A stretch of DNA of 64,000 bases from Tangfeifania diversioriginum (GCA_945873105.1 CAMCBW010000013.1:1-64000); one strand, 5' to 3'; counted from the first letter of the stretch, positions 1 through 9,511 are shown. The notes: generated by a model not told the origin, from the sequence alone. Numbers and translations: made by a program.

Positions 1-1010
1 GATGCATTCGGTGTGACGGTTAATGATTGTAGTTTACTTGTTGGCGTACTGCACCCTCCTGTTATTGTATAAACAATATTACAGGTTCCTGCTCCCACTG
101 CTGTGACTACGCCTGTAGATGCGTTTACCGTAGCAACTGCAGTATTATCGCTGCTCCATGCTCCGGTTCCCAAGCCCCCAAGGACAACTCCAGTCGCACT
201 ATAGGTCGCTGTACCCCCAATGCACAAGGGTGAAGTACCAATTAAAGAACCTATTGAAGCATTCTGAGTAACTGTTAATAATTGTTGTTTACTTGTTGGT
301 GCACTGCACCCTCCTGTTATTGTATAAATAATGTTACAGGTTCCTGCTCCTACCGCAGTGACTACTCCTGTATTTGAATTAACTGTGGCTACAGATGTAT
401 TATCGCAACTCCATGCACCCGCTCCCAAGCCCCCTAAAACTACACCAGTCGCACTATAGGTCGCAGTTCCTGTAACGCACAAAGGAGAAGTACCCGTAAC
501 AGAGCCAATAGATACATTCGGCGTAACAGTTATGGTCTGTTGTTTACTCGTAGGGGTACTACAACCACCTGTTATGGTATAAATAATATTACAGCTGCCA
601 GCTCCGACTGCTGTGACAGACCCAGTGGACGAATTTACTGTTGCTACGGCAGTATTATCACTGCTCCATAATCCTGTACCACCGCCAAGTACAACCCCAG
701 ATGCGGCATAGGTAGCAGAACCACCAATACATAATGGAGAATTACCAGTGACAGAAACAATAGAAGCATTCGGTGTTACGGTTAACAATTGCTGCTCGCT
801 TACTGTTCCACCAAGGCCATCTGTAATAGTAAAAATAATATTGCAAGTTCCTGCATCTAATGCTGTAACTGACCCTGTAATCGAGTTAACTATAGCCACA
901 GCTGTATTATCACTGCTCCAAGCCCCGGTACTCCCAACATCAATTACTTTACCATTGGCTGAATACAAAACATTATCACCAATACACAAAGGAGTGGTTC
1001 CAGTTACGCT
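1..1010 (-). repeat. Tandem in-frame coding repeats, period 252-255 bp (84-85 aa), about 4 units visible
   Basis: Equivalent positions recur at 51, 306 and 561 (255 bp steps); the next unit is offset 252 bp. Confidence 0.85.
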
Positions 1011-1184
1011 TGTTATCGTGTTAGTAGGAGAAACGAATGAAATCCCAGAAAAACCAACAGAGCCTGCATCCGTTGTGGCTCCCTCTGTTAAACCCGAAGA
1101 TAAAAGTAAAGCAATGATAACTAGATATTTACCAACCGGCAAAACTCCGCGTAAGGCATTCTTTACAACTTTGCTCACAACCAT
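1..1184 (-). CDS. Partial repeat-containing surface/secreted protein with tandem Ig-like (Big_2-type) repeats; C-terminus lies beyond the window start
   Basis: The reverse strand is open from an ATG at 1184 to the window edge. It reads MVVSKVVKNALRGVLPVGKYLVIIALLLSSGLTEG... followed by repeats such as ITGTSPLCIGGTATYSATGVVLGGLGTGAWSSDNTAVATVNSSTGVVTAVGAGTCNIIYTITGGCSTPTSKQQ. The ORF track misses it because the stop is outside the window. Confidence 0.85.
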   Translation of the reverse strand, partial: MVVSKVVKNALRGVLPVGKYLVIIALLLSSGLTEGATTDAGSVGFSGISFVSPTNTITSVTGTTPLCIGDNVLYSANGKVIDVGSTGAWSSDNTAVAIVNSITGSVTALDAGTCNIIFTITDGLGGTVSEQQLLTVTPNASIVSVTGNSPLCIGGSATYAASGVVLGGGTGLWSSDNTAVATVNSSTGSVTAVGAGSCNIIYTITGGCSTPTSKQQTITVTPNVSIGSVTGTSPLCVTGTATYSATGVVLGGLGAGAWSCDNTSVATVNSNTGVVTAVGAGTCNIIYTITGGCSAPTSKQQLLTVTQNASIGSLIGTSPLCIGGTATYSATGVVLGGLGTGAWSSDNTAVATVNASTGVVTAVGAGTCNIVYTITGGCSTPTSKLQSLTVTPNA

Positions 1185-1641
1185 ATATGTTGTATAATCT
1201 TTATAGTTTGAATGCAAATCTCCAAATCAGCTCAAAAAAAGCCGGTCTCAGGGAGCCTGCACTATTTACTTAATACACTAATCATCCAAAATGTTACCCA
1301 CCCGTTCCAACAAAATCTCCTGATAATAGCCCATAACAATTGAACATTTTTCCAATATACCCTTTGAAAACCTTTCCAAATTCTCCAAAAAAGAGTCTTT
1401 CCTGATGATTTATTTTCCTGACTATTTAGAAGTTGGGTTCAATTCCCGAAATATACATAAAAAAACATTCCTTCTGTTAACAACCTGTTGAAAACTTGTT
1501 CAAATCTAAACAAAAAACTAATAAATTCAATTATTTCAGAAAACAATAACTATCAAGATTGATTTTTAATAACGGTCATCTACCTGCCAAAATAACCATC
1601 AAATTCCACCAATTTTCTCCTATATTTGATCAAAAAAAGAT

Positions 1642-2193
1642 TTGGCCATCAACAAAACCATATTGGGAATCGATCCCGGAACCAACATCATGGGTTACGG
1701 TGTAATCCGCATCCATGACAACAAGGTAAACATCGTGGCAATTGGCGTGGTGAAAACCTCCGGATTCAATGGACATTACGAAAAGCTCAGCCACATTTTC
1801 AACCGGACACTCTACCTTGTGGATGAATACAAACCGGATGAAACAGCCCTCGAAGCCCCCTTCTTTGGCAAAAATATCCAGTCGATGCTCAAACTGGGCC
1901 GTGCGCAGGGTGTTGCCATGGCAGCCTCACTCTACCGCGGAGTGCCCATTTTCGAATATGCCCCCCTTCGTATCAAACAGGCCATTACCGGCAACGGCGC
2001 CTCCTCCAAGGAACAGGTCGCCTATTTCCTCAAACAGATGTTTGGCATGACCATCATGCCCTCCGACCTGGATGCCACCGACGGACTGGCAGCAGCCGTT
2101 TGCCACTACCTGCAGATGAAAAATCCCGTCAGTGAAAAGGGATCGAAGAATTGGGAGGATTTTGTGAAGAAAAATCCCGATCGCGTAAAATAA
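1642..2193 (+). CDS. ruvC: Crossover junction endodeoxyribonuclease RuvC (TTG start)
   Basis: ILGIDPGTNIMGYGVI N-terminus, EAPFFGKNIQS, DATDGLAAAVCH catalytic motifs. Confidence 0.95.
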   Translation: MAINKTILGIDPGTNIMGYGVIRIHDNKVNIVAIGVVKTSGFNGHYEKLSHIFNRTLYLVDEYKPDETALEAPFFGKNIQSMLKLGRAQGVAMAASLYRGVPIFEYAPLRIKQAITGNGASSKEQVAYFLKQMFGMTIMPSDLDATDGLAAAVCHYLQMKNPVSEKGSKNWEDFVKKNPDRVK

Positions 2194-2463
2194 GAAACGG
2201 GGAAACGGAGAAGAATGACTGGGGGACTTAGGGACTTGGGGACGGGGGGAGTGGAACTCCGGTGGAGGAATGACGGAAAATGACGGAGAGACGGAGGGAC
2301 GGAAGAAATGAAACGGAGAAACGGGGAAACGGAGAAACGAAGAGACGGAAAATGACGGAGAGACGGAAAATGACGGAGAGACTGAAATGACGGAGAGACT
2401 GAAATGACGGAGACTGAGGGACTGGGACTTTTGATTGACTAGGGGATGTCTTGAACTCCGGTA

Positions 2464-2630
2464 TTCTTTGACCACGATATTGAATTTGTTTAAATCCTTC
2501 CCCGGAGGGGAAATATATTTGTAGCCCTGGGTAAAGCGACGAAGGAGCGACACCCCGGGTAAAGAAAGGACGGGAGTTCACCGTCCGCGGTAGCATTTTG
2601 AAGAAAGCAATACGACGGGATCGGACGGAA
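2464..2630. repeat. Dispersed hairpin-rich intergenic repeat, copy 1
   Basis: tgtagccctgggtaaagcgacgaaggagcgacaccccgggtaaag...gagttcaccgtccgcggtagcatttt...tcggacgga; near-identical copy at 17018-17190. Confidence 0.85.
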
Positions 2631-2928
2631 GGAACGAATAAATGAAGAGGAGACGAGTCGGGAGAAACAGGGAAACGGGGAGACGAAGGGAGTGGAACTC
2701 CGGCGGAGGAATGACGGGAAATGACGGAGAGACGGAGAGACGGAAGAAATGAAACGGGGAAACGAGGAAACGGGGAAACGAGGAGACGAAGGGAGTTTAG
2801 CGTGTGAAATTGGAACCAAAAACCTTAAAATTGAGATCTCCCAGTCCCTTAGTCTCCCAGTCCCTAAGTCCCTTAGTCTATCAGTCCCTTAGTCTATCGG
2901 TCTTTGTCTGTAAATGATAAATTTGCGG

Positions 2929-3321
2929 TTAGAATGCATCAGCGATCAGCTTCGCGGTAGCCGCAAACTCTTCGGGGGAGAATTGCAGTTTTGGACGTGA
3001 AAAATCAATGTCCCGCTCACTGTTCAGTGGAATCAAATGGATATGGGCATGGGGGACTTCCAATCCCAAAACCGCCACCCCTACCCGATTGCAGGGAATC
3101 ACTTTCCCCATGGCATTTGCTACATCCCTGGCAAATAACATCAATCCGGCATAATTGGCTTCATCCAGGTCGAAGAGATAATCCACCTCCTTCTTGGGTA
3201 CCACCAAAACATGTCCTTTCACAAGCGGGAAGATGTCGAGAAAGGCCAGATAATCCTCCCGCTCTGCCACCTTGTAGCATGGAATCTCCCCGGCAACTAT
3301 TTTGGAAAAGATGGAAGACAT
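2929..3321 (-). CDS. HIT family protein (histidine triad)
   Basis: IFSKIVAGEIPCYKVAE..., VPHAHIHLIPL histidine triad motif. Confidence 0.95.
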   Translation of the reverse strand: MSSIFSKIVAGEIPCYKVAEREDYLAFLDIFPLVKGHVLVVPKKEVDYLFDLDEANYAGLMLFARDVANAMGKVIPCNRVGVAVLGLEVPHAHIHLIPLNSERDIDFSRPKLQFSPEEFAATAKLIADAF

Positions 3322-3368
3322 CGGTAAAGAGTTATGAGTGATGAGTTATAAGTTATGAGTTAGAACTA

Positions 3369-3848
3369 TCAGTTGCTGAGTTCGATGTTGATGATCTCAA
3401 AAGGAATGACGCCGGATGGAACCTGAATATCCACAACATCGCCAATCTTTTTACCAAGAAGTCCCTTGGCAATAGGAGTACTTACACTGATTTTGGCCAT
3501 CTTCAGATCGGACTCATGATCTGATACAATGGTATATACCATCACGGCATTGTTCTTTATATTCTTAATGGTCACTTTGTTCATGATCTGTACCACATCC
3601 GTATCAATCTTGGATTGGTCAATGATCCGGGCATGGGCTATCTGATCCTGCAGAACGGCAATCTTGGCCTCCAGCATGCCTTGTGCATCCTTTGCCGCAT
3701 CATATTCAGCGTTCTCAGAAATATCTCCTTTTTCGATAGCTTCTCCAATCAGCTTGGAGATGGCAGGCCTTTCAATGTTAAGCATCCGGTCCAGATCTGC
3801 TTTCAGCTTTTTCAACCCCTCTGCGGAGATATAAGTAACTTTGGTCAT
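3369..3848 (-). CDS. greA: Transcription elongation factor GreA
   Basis: MTKVTYISAEGLKKLKADLD..., EAIEKGDISENAEYDAAKDAQG. Confidence 0.95.
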   Translation of the reverse strand: MTKVTYISAEGLKKLKADLDRMLNIERPAISKLIGEAIEKGDISENAEYDAAKDAQGMLEAKIAVLQDQIAHARIIDQSKIDTDVVQIMNKVTIKNIKNNAVMVYTIVSDHESDLKMAKISVSTPIAKGLLGKKIGDVVDIQVPSGVIPFEIINIELSN

Positions 3849-3877
3849 TCTTATGTTCTATTTTCGATATTAACCAT

Positions 3878-3914
3878 AAAAAAACAGAAGAACTCCAATC
3901 CTCGGAGCTCTTCT
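3878..3914 (-). terminator. Hairpin plus U-tract in the greA 5' leader (putative attenuator)
   Basis: On the minus strand: AGAAGAGCTCC-GAGGATT-GGAGTTCTTCT followed by GTTTTTTTATGG, about 30 nt upstream of the greA ATG. Confidence 0.6.
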
Positions 3915-3930
3915 ACATTTCTATATCTCA

Positions 3931-3963
3931 CAAATGTAAAAATATTCTTTTTCCTTTTGCAAA
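3931..3963 (-). promoter_or_regulatory. Bacteroidota-type promoter for greA (TTTG...TAnnTTTG)
   Basis: On the minus strand TACATTTG (3938-3931), with TTTG (3963-3960) 21 nt upstream. Confidence 0.5.
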
Positions 3964-4084
3964 TTTAACTGCAATTTTTTTCAATAACGGCAAATTATTT
4001 TCTTTTGGGACCAGGCAGTTGATAGTTTCATAACAAGGTGGTTAACATTGCCGAATGAATCTTCCTTTTCACTATTTTTGCAAC

Positions 4085-4564
4085 ATGATGAAAAACAATT
4101 GCACCAAAAGAACTATTTGGAACAAGGTTTGCCTGGCAATCCTCCTCCTGACCATTTCCGGGAGCTTTTCTGCTTGTTCAGACGATCAAAGCAACTTTGT
4201 TCCTTACGTAAAGGTGAACAAATACATCTCTCTCGTCAATTACAACAATTTAATGATACCTGGCAATTCCATGACTTTCCCGACAGATGGATATGCAGGA
4301 CTGATCGTCATTTGTATCAGCGACCAGCAGTACCTGGCATTCGATGCCTGCTGCCCGCTGGAGGGGTTGAAAAGCAGTATCGTGGAGACAAATCCCGGAC
4401 AGACAGGAATCGTGGCCAGCAGCAATCCAACCGCTACCTGCAAAACATGTGGTTCCCAATACATTCTCTTCAATGGCGGCTACCCGGTAAAGGGCCCCTC
4501 TACCCGGAACCTTCAGCAATACGCAGTGACGGTGCTGGATAACAGGTTGTGGATACACAACTAA
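4085..4564 (+). CDS. Rieske-like fold lipoprotein with altered ligand motifs
   Basis: Lipobox-like LTISGSFSAC; AFDACCPLEG and CKTCGSQYILFNGGYPVKGPSTRNLQQY. Start set at the MMKNN methionine. Confidence 0.75.
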   Translation: MMKNNCTKRTIWNKVCLAILLLTISGSFSACSDDQSNFVPYVKVNKYISLVNYNNLMIPGNSMTFPTDGYAGLIVICISDQQYLAFDACCPLEGLKSSIVETNPGQTGIVASSNPTATCKTCGSQYILFNGGYPVKGPSTRNLQQYAVTVLDNRLWIHN

Positions 4565-4737
4565 AGGTTAAAAGGATAAAGGTTAAAGGTTAAAGGTTAA
4601 AGGGTTTTGATGAATGAAAATTTTATTCCTTGAACATAAAAAAGACGCTACAAAATAACCTTGCAGCGTCTTTTACTTTATCCTTTAACCTTTATTCCTT
4701 TAACCTTTATCCTTTATCCTTTATCCTTTAACCTTTC
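4564..4737. repeat. Inverted arms built from GGTTAAA/GGATAAA heptads flanking a terminator
   Basis: Left arm 4564-4606 (aaaggttaaaaggataaaggttaaagg...), right arm 4676-4737 (tatcctttaaccttta...). Confidence 0.85.
4637..4674. terminator. Bidirectional intrinsic terminator
   Basis: AAAAAAGACGCTacaaaataaccttgcAGCGTCTTTT between convergent genes. Confidence 0.8.
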
Positions 4738-4738
4738 A

Positions 4739-6136
4739 TTAGTACCGGTAATGCTCGGCTTTGTAAGGTCCCTCCTTGGCAATGCCCAGGTATTCGGCCT
4801 GTTCAGTAGTCAAGGTCGTCAGCTTCACCCCAATCTGGGCAAGGTGCAATCTTGCCACCTCTTCATCCAGGTATTTTGGCAGCCGGTAAACCCCAATTTC
4901 ATAGTTGTTCTTCCAGAGGTCAAGCTGCGCCAGTGTCTGGTTGGTGAAGGAGTTGCTCATGACGAACGAAGGATGCCCGGTGGCACAGCCAAGGTTCACC
5001 AGCCGACCTTCTGCAAGCAGGAAGATCGCATGACCATCCGGATATAAATATTTGTCAACCTGTGGTTTGATGTTGATCTTTTGAATTCCGGGCCACTTCT
5101 CCAGCCGGCTTACCTGAATCTCGTTGTCAAAATGGCCGATGTTGCAAACAATGGCCTGGTCAGGCATGGCCGCCAAATGCTCTGCAGTAATGACATCCTT
5201 GTTTCCGGTAGTGGTGACAAAAATATTGCACTGTGATACCACATCTTCAATGGTAGCCACCTGAAATCCCTCCATGGCTGCCTGCAACGCACAGATCGGA
5301 TCGATCTCCGTGACAATCACCCTGGCTCCATACGTGCGCATGGAGTGGGCACAACCTTTGCCTACATCCCCGTACCCGCAAACCAGCACCACTTTGCCGG
5401 CAATCATCACATCAGTAGCCCGCTTGATACCATCGGCCAACGATTCACGGCATCCGTACAAGTTGTCAAATTTTGACTTGGTTACAGAGTCGTTGACATT
5501 GATGGCCGGAAACATCAGCTCTCCCCGTTCCAGCATCTGGTAGAGACGGTGAACGCCGGTAGTGGTCTCCTCTGAAACCCCCTTGATCTCTTTGATGGCA
5601 TTGCTCCAGCGGTTGGGAGAAGTCTTCAGGATATGCTTGAGTATTTTGTACAGCTCCTTCTCGTCTGCCCCTTCTACCTCCTTGTCCAAAAGGGAAGGAT
5701 CTTTCTCTGCAGCATGACCAATGTGAACCATCATGGTGGCATCGCCGCCATCATCCACAATCAGCTGCGGACCGGTGCCATTGCCGAAATCAAGCGCCCG
5801 CTCCGTACACCACCAGTACTCCTCAAGGCTCTCCCCTTTCCAGGCAAAGACCGGAATTCCGGCAGCCGCAATCGCAGCTGCAGCATGATCCTGGGTAGAG
5901 AAAATATTGCAGGAGGCCCAGCGGACATTCGCACCCAAAGTCGAAAGCGTCTCAATCAATACTGCTGTCTGGATGGTCATGTGGAGGGAACCCATGATCC
6001 GGACCCCTTTCAGTGGCTTTTCGACACCATATTTTGCACGGAGTGCCATCAATCCGGGCATCTCCTTTTCTGCAATCTCAATCTCCTTGCGGCCAAAGGC
6101 GGCCAATTCAATATCCTTTACTTTGTAATCGTTCAT
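4739..6136 (-). CDS. ahcY: Adenosylhomocysteinase
   Basis: [58 protein letters not shown]-terminal KAEHYRY. Confidence 0.97.
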   Translation of the reverse strand: MNDYKVKDIELAAFGRKEIEIAEKEMPGLMALRAKYGVEKPLKGVRIMGSLHMTIQTAVLIETLSTLGANVRWASCNIFSTQDHAAAAIAAAGIPVFAWKGESLEEYWWCTERALDFGNGTGPQLIVDDGGDATMMVHIGHAAEKDPSLLDKEVEGADEKELYKILKHILKTSPNRWSNAIKEIKGVSEETTTGVHRLYQMLERGELMFPAINVNDSVTKSKFDNLYGCRESLADGIKRATDVMIAGKVVLVCGYGDVGKGCAHSMRTYGARVIVTEIDPICALQAAMEGFQVATIEDVVSQCNIFVTTTGNKDVITAEHLAAMPDQAIVCNIGHFDNEIQVSRLEKWPGIQKINIKPQVDKYLYPDGHAIFLLAEGRLVNLGCATGHPSFVMSNSFTNQTLAQLDLWKNNYEIGVYRLPKYLDEEVARLHLAQIGVKLTTLTTEQAEYLGIAKEGPYKAEHYRY

Positions 6137-6206
6137 AAATGTTTTGATTTCAATCTACAAGTGGTTGATCTAATACGATCTAAATTAAAATAAGTTTTGT
6201 ATAAAA

Positions 6207-6305
6207 GATAATGTCGTATTACTTTTTGCGGTCTTAGCGTGCTTTGCGCGACAACATCTGGTAAATTGCTCAAGACTCAAAAATATATGCTACGACATTT
6301 AATTG
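6207..6305. repeat. ~100 bp dispersed element with terminal inverted repeats, copy A
   Basis: gataatgtcgtatta...gcgtgctttgcgcga...ctacgacatttaattg; aligns with the reverse complement of 38960-39060. Confidence 0.75.
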
Positions 6306-7267
6306 TTCTTATTACTAAGGTTTGCAAAGATAGACAATGTTCTGACTTTATCTTTGATCAACTGCTCTTTCAGTTGGCTGAGGCTCTCAAATTTCTCTTC
6401 ATCCCGGATACGCTCCACGAAACTGATGGAAATATCAGCATCGTAAATATCCAGGTCAAAATCGAAAATATGAACCTCGATGCTCCTGTGATCCACATTC
6501 GAGTTGACAGTTGGACGGGTTCCCACATTGAGCATTCCCCGGTACTGTACTCCTGCAATTTTGACAAAAACAGCATATACCCCATCCGTTGGCACCAGTT
6601 TGTGACGGTCGTCCGGTAAAATATTTGCGGTAGGAAAGCCAAGCTGACGACCAAGCCGCTTCCCTTTTACAACTTTACCTTTTAACAGGTAGGAGGAACC
6701 CAGAAAATGGTTGGCCCGACGAATGTCACCGGCCTCCAAAGCCTGCCTGATTTTGGTTGAACTTACCGCCACATTTTCCACCAAAAGGGGATTCAGTTGC
6801 TCCACCTCGAAGTCAAATTCCCGCCCCAGCAATTGCAAGGAGTGAAAATCACCCTGACGATCGTGTCCGAATTTGTGATCATACCCGGTTACAAGTTTGC
6901 ACAGATGCATTTGACCTACCAGAATATCCCTGACAAAATCAGCATACGACAAGGCGGCAAACTCGCGGGTAAAAGGATAGATGACCAGGTGATCCAATCC
7001 AAGCTCTTCCAGCAAAACCGCCTTCTCCTCCAGGGTGGTCAACAACCGGATCGAATCATCGTTGGGGGTTACCACCATCCGCGGATGCGGGGAAAAGGTA
7101 AAAACGACAGATTCTCCTCCCGTCATCCCGCTGATACGCTGAAGTTCGGCAATGACCTCCCGGTGCCCGAGGTGAACTCCGTCAAATGTACCAATGGTGA
7201 CCACCGGTCTCTCTACCCTGAAATTGTCTAATCCGTAATGTAGCTTCACCTGAAAAATAAAGGACAA
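6299..7267 (-). CDS. ribF: Bifunctional riboflavin kinase/FAD synthetase
   Basis: VVTIGTFDGVHLGHREVI, GFPTANI, GMLNVGTRPT motifs. Confidence 0.96.
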   Translation of the reverse strand: MSFIFQVKLHYGLDNFRVERPVVTIGTFDGVHLGHREVIAELQRISGMTGGESVVFTFSPHPRMVVTPNDDSIRLLTTLEEKAVLLEELGLDHLVIYPFTREFAALSYADFVRDILVGQMHLCKLVTGYDHKFGHDRQGDFHSLQLLGREFDFEVEQLNPLLVENVAVSSTKIRQALEAGDIRRANHFLGSSYLLKGKVVKGKRLGRQLGFPTANILPDDRHKLVPTDGVYAVFVKIAGVQYRGMLNVGTRPTVNSNVDHRSIEVHIFDFDLDIYDADISISFVERIRDEEKFESLSQLKEQLIKDKVRTLSIFANLSNKNN

Positions 7268-7325
7268 AAATAATCAAAAATAGCCTCCCTACAATTTGTG
7301 GGTCACATACACTGTTAACAGAACA

Positions 7326-7413
7326 AATTACGAAACGAAGTTCAGCGAAGCTAATTACGAATTACGGAATTACGTTTTGTAATTCGTATTTCCGTAATTC
7401 GTAATTCGTAATC
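7326..7413. repeat. AATTACG-word inverted repeat island including the GAAACGAAGTTCAGCGAAGCTAA word
   Basis: attacgaattacggaattacg / aattcgtatttccgtaattcgtaattcgtaat; the 23-mer is shared with 38924 and 39112. Confidence 0.8.
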
Positions 7414-7518
7414 CATTTTATTGGCTACAAATTTTTATTTTTGTTGCTTCTTCGTTTCCTGCCGGGAAGTTAAAGATGAAAATACCGGCATTCATCACCA
7501 TTTATACAAAGAGACAAA

Positions 7519-8661
7519 ATGAACCGTATCCTTCTCTTGCTGGCAATCGTACTGCTGACCGCATCCTGCGGCAAAAAAAATAACTATACCATTTCCGGAA
7601 AGATTGAAGGAGGAGCCGGTAAAACCATCTACCTGAACAAACTGCTTTCCACCTCCCTGACAACGGTCGACTCGGTAAAAATGGACCAATCGGGCGCCTT
7701 TCAATTGGAAGGGAAAGTAAGTGAACCAACTTTTTTCCTGCTTCAACTTACCGGGAACAATTTCGCAACCCTGTTGGTCGATTCGACCGAGAAGGTAACC
7801 ATTACCGGATCCTACCAACTGTTTGCCAAAGATTATACGGTGAAGGGCTCCGATAACTCGGACAAGGTTCGTGACCTTACTTTCAGGTTTGCAGCTGCCA
7901 AATCCAAATCCGACTCCCTGCGTTTGTTGTATCAAAAACACCAGAACGATGCTGGTTATACCATAGATCTGGAGCGCTGGAACAGGGAATACACCAGGGT
8001 GGTTTCAGATTACACCACTTACCTCAACGATTTTGTCAAGAGAAATCCCTTCTCCATGGCCAGTGTTTATGCCCTTTACCAAAAATGGGGGGAGAATGAC
8101 TTTGTAGCCAATGATTTTCAGGCAATGAAATCTGCCGCCTCCGCATTGTATGCCATTTATCCGAAGAGCGATCAAGTCAAGGCACTATACAACAATACTT
8201 TAACCATTATTAAACAGCAAAAAAATGCCAAGCTGTCAGACCTGATAAGCCAGTCGGCGGTGAACTCTCCGAATCTCAAGCTTCCGGATACCTCCGGAAT
8301 CGAACGTGACCTTTGGTCGCTTCATGGGAAAGTAGTTCTCCTGCACTTCTGGTCTTCCAAAGACCGCACCTCCCGCATCCAAAACCAGGTTCTGGTGGAG
8401 CTTTATGCCAAATACAAACATCGGGGTTTTGAAATCTACATGGTCAGCGTCGATGAGGACAAAAGCAGCTGGCTGTCTGCCATTGCGGAAGACCAGCTTA
8501 CCTGGATCAATGTCGGAGACATGAAAGGGAGTATCAAAGCATTGATGAACTACAACATCCGCAGCATCCCGGCCAACTACCTGCTGGACAAGGAGGGCAA
8601 AATCGCAGCAAAAAATCTAAAAGGCCCGGAACTTGACAAAGCACTTTCGAAGATTCTATAA
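7519..8661 (+). CDS. DUF4369/thioredoxin-like fold lipoprotein, TlpA-type but lacking CxxC
   Basis: Lipobox LLTASCG; YTISGKIEGGAGKTIYLNK (DUF4369-like); thioredoxin-like VVLLHFWSSKDRTSRIQ... and SIPANYLLDKEGKI. Confidence 0.85.
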   Translation: MNRILLLLAIVLLTASCGKKNNYTISGKIEGGAGKTIYLNKLLSTSLTTVDSVKMDQSGAFQLEGKVSEPTFFLLQLTGNNFATLLVDSTEKVTITGSYQLFAKDYTVKGSDNSDKVRDLTFRFAAAKSKSDSLRLLYQKHQNDAGYTIDLERWNREYTRVVSDYTTYLNDFVKRNPFSMASVYALYQKWGENDFVANDFQAMKSAASALYAIYPKSDQVKALYNNTLTIIKQQKNAKLSDLISQSAVNSPNLKLPDTSGIERDLWSLHGKVVLLHFWSSKDRTSRIQNQVLVELYAKYKHRGFEIYMVSVDEDKSSWLSAIAEDQLTWINVGDMKGSIKALMNYNIRSIPANYLLDKEGKIAAKNLKGPELDKALSKIL

Positions 8662-8680
8662 CTTTTAAAAAGTTATTGAC

Positions 8681-8688
8681 TATCTTTG
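8681..8688 (+). promoter_or_regulatory. TAnnTTTG -7 box upstream of the lpxH-like gene
   Basis: tatctttg about 40 nt upstream of the coding region. Confidence 0.4.
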
Positions 8689-8720
8689 CGCGAAATTTCC
8701 TGGCAAGCGATTGTCACTAA

Positions 8721-9509
8721 AATTTTACGGTTATCGGAAATAAAATCTATTTCATATCGGACCTTCACCTTGGTGCTCAGGCGCTCAAGGATAACAGGGA
8801 GCGCGAATTGCTTTTCGTAGATTGGTTGCAATCGGTCAAATCGGATGCCTCCATGCTGGTTATTTTGGGTGACTATTTCGATTTCTGGTTCGAATACAAG
8901 AAGGTTGTGCCGAAAGGTTTTGTCCGGTCACTGGGAGCATTGGCATCCATTTGCGACAGTGGTATTCCGGTTCATTTCTTCACAGGAAACCACGACATCT
9001 GGGCTTTCGATTACCTGTCGGAAGAGGTGGGAATGCAAGTGCACCACGACAACCTCTCCATCGAACTTATGGGCAAAAAGTTCTTCTTGTCGCACGGGGA
9101 TGATCTCGGGAAAAAGGATTTTGGCTATCAATTGATCAAGACCTTCTTCCACAACCGGATCGCCCAGTGGGCATTTGCCAAGATCCATCCGGATCTCTCT
9201 TTTCGCTTGGCCCATTATTGGTCAAAAAAGAGCCGTCTCTCCTACAAGCATGGAGACCGTCCGTTTAAAACCATCGAAGCAGAAGAGCAGTATCTTTATG
9301 CCATTGGCGCAGAAGCAAAGGAACATTTTGATTACTATATCTTTGGTCACCGTCACATTGTATTGAATGAGCAAATTGCTGAAAACAGCAGGCTGGTCAT
9401 TTTGGGTGACTGGATCAGAAAATTCAGCTATGGGGTATTCGATGGTCACAAATTTACCATCGAGACCATGGCTAAAAACAAATTACAAGAATTTAGTATA
9501 ACAATTTAA
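8721..9509 (+). CDS. lpxH: UDP-2,3-diacylglucosamine diphosphatase-like metallophosphoesterase (start uncertain)
   Basis: The open frame from 8721 encodes NFTVIGNKIYFISDLHLGAQALKDNREREL before the called TTG at 8808; GDYFDFW, GNHDIW and GHRH motifs follow. Confidence 0.85.
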   Translation, partial: NFTVIGNKIYFISDLHLGAQALKDNRERELLFVDWLQSVKSDASMLVILGDYFDFWFEYKKVVPKGFVRSLGALASICDSGIPVHFFTGNHDIWAFDYLSEEVGMQVHHDNLSIELMGKKFFLSHGDDLGKKDFGYQLIKTFFHNRIAQWAFAKIHPDLSFRLAHYWSKKSRLSYKHGDRPFKTIEAEEQYLYAIGAEAKEHFDYYIFGHRHIVLNEQIAENSRLVILGDWIRKFSYGVFDGHKFTIETMAKNKLQEFSITI

Positions 9510-9511
9510 TT

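Noticed and set aside
1-1010. CRISPR-like periodicity
   Set aside because: The period is 255 bp with no unique spacers; repeats are coding and in frame.
748-1197. 149-aa plus-strand ORF
   Set aside because: Antisense to the repeat-protein CDS on the reverse strand, which has a signal peptide and Ig-like repeats.
1927-2819. Three minus-strand ORFs rich in S/P/F/R (208, 122, 109 aa)
   Set aside because: Translations of the GACGGAGA low-complexity array and the dispersed structured repeat; no protein-like features.
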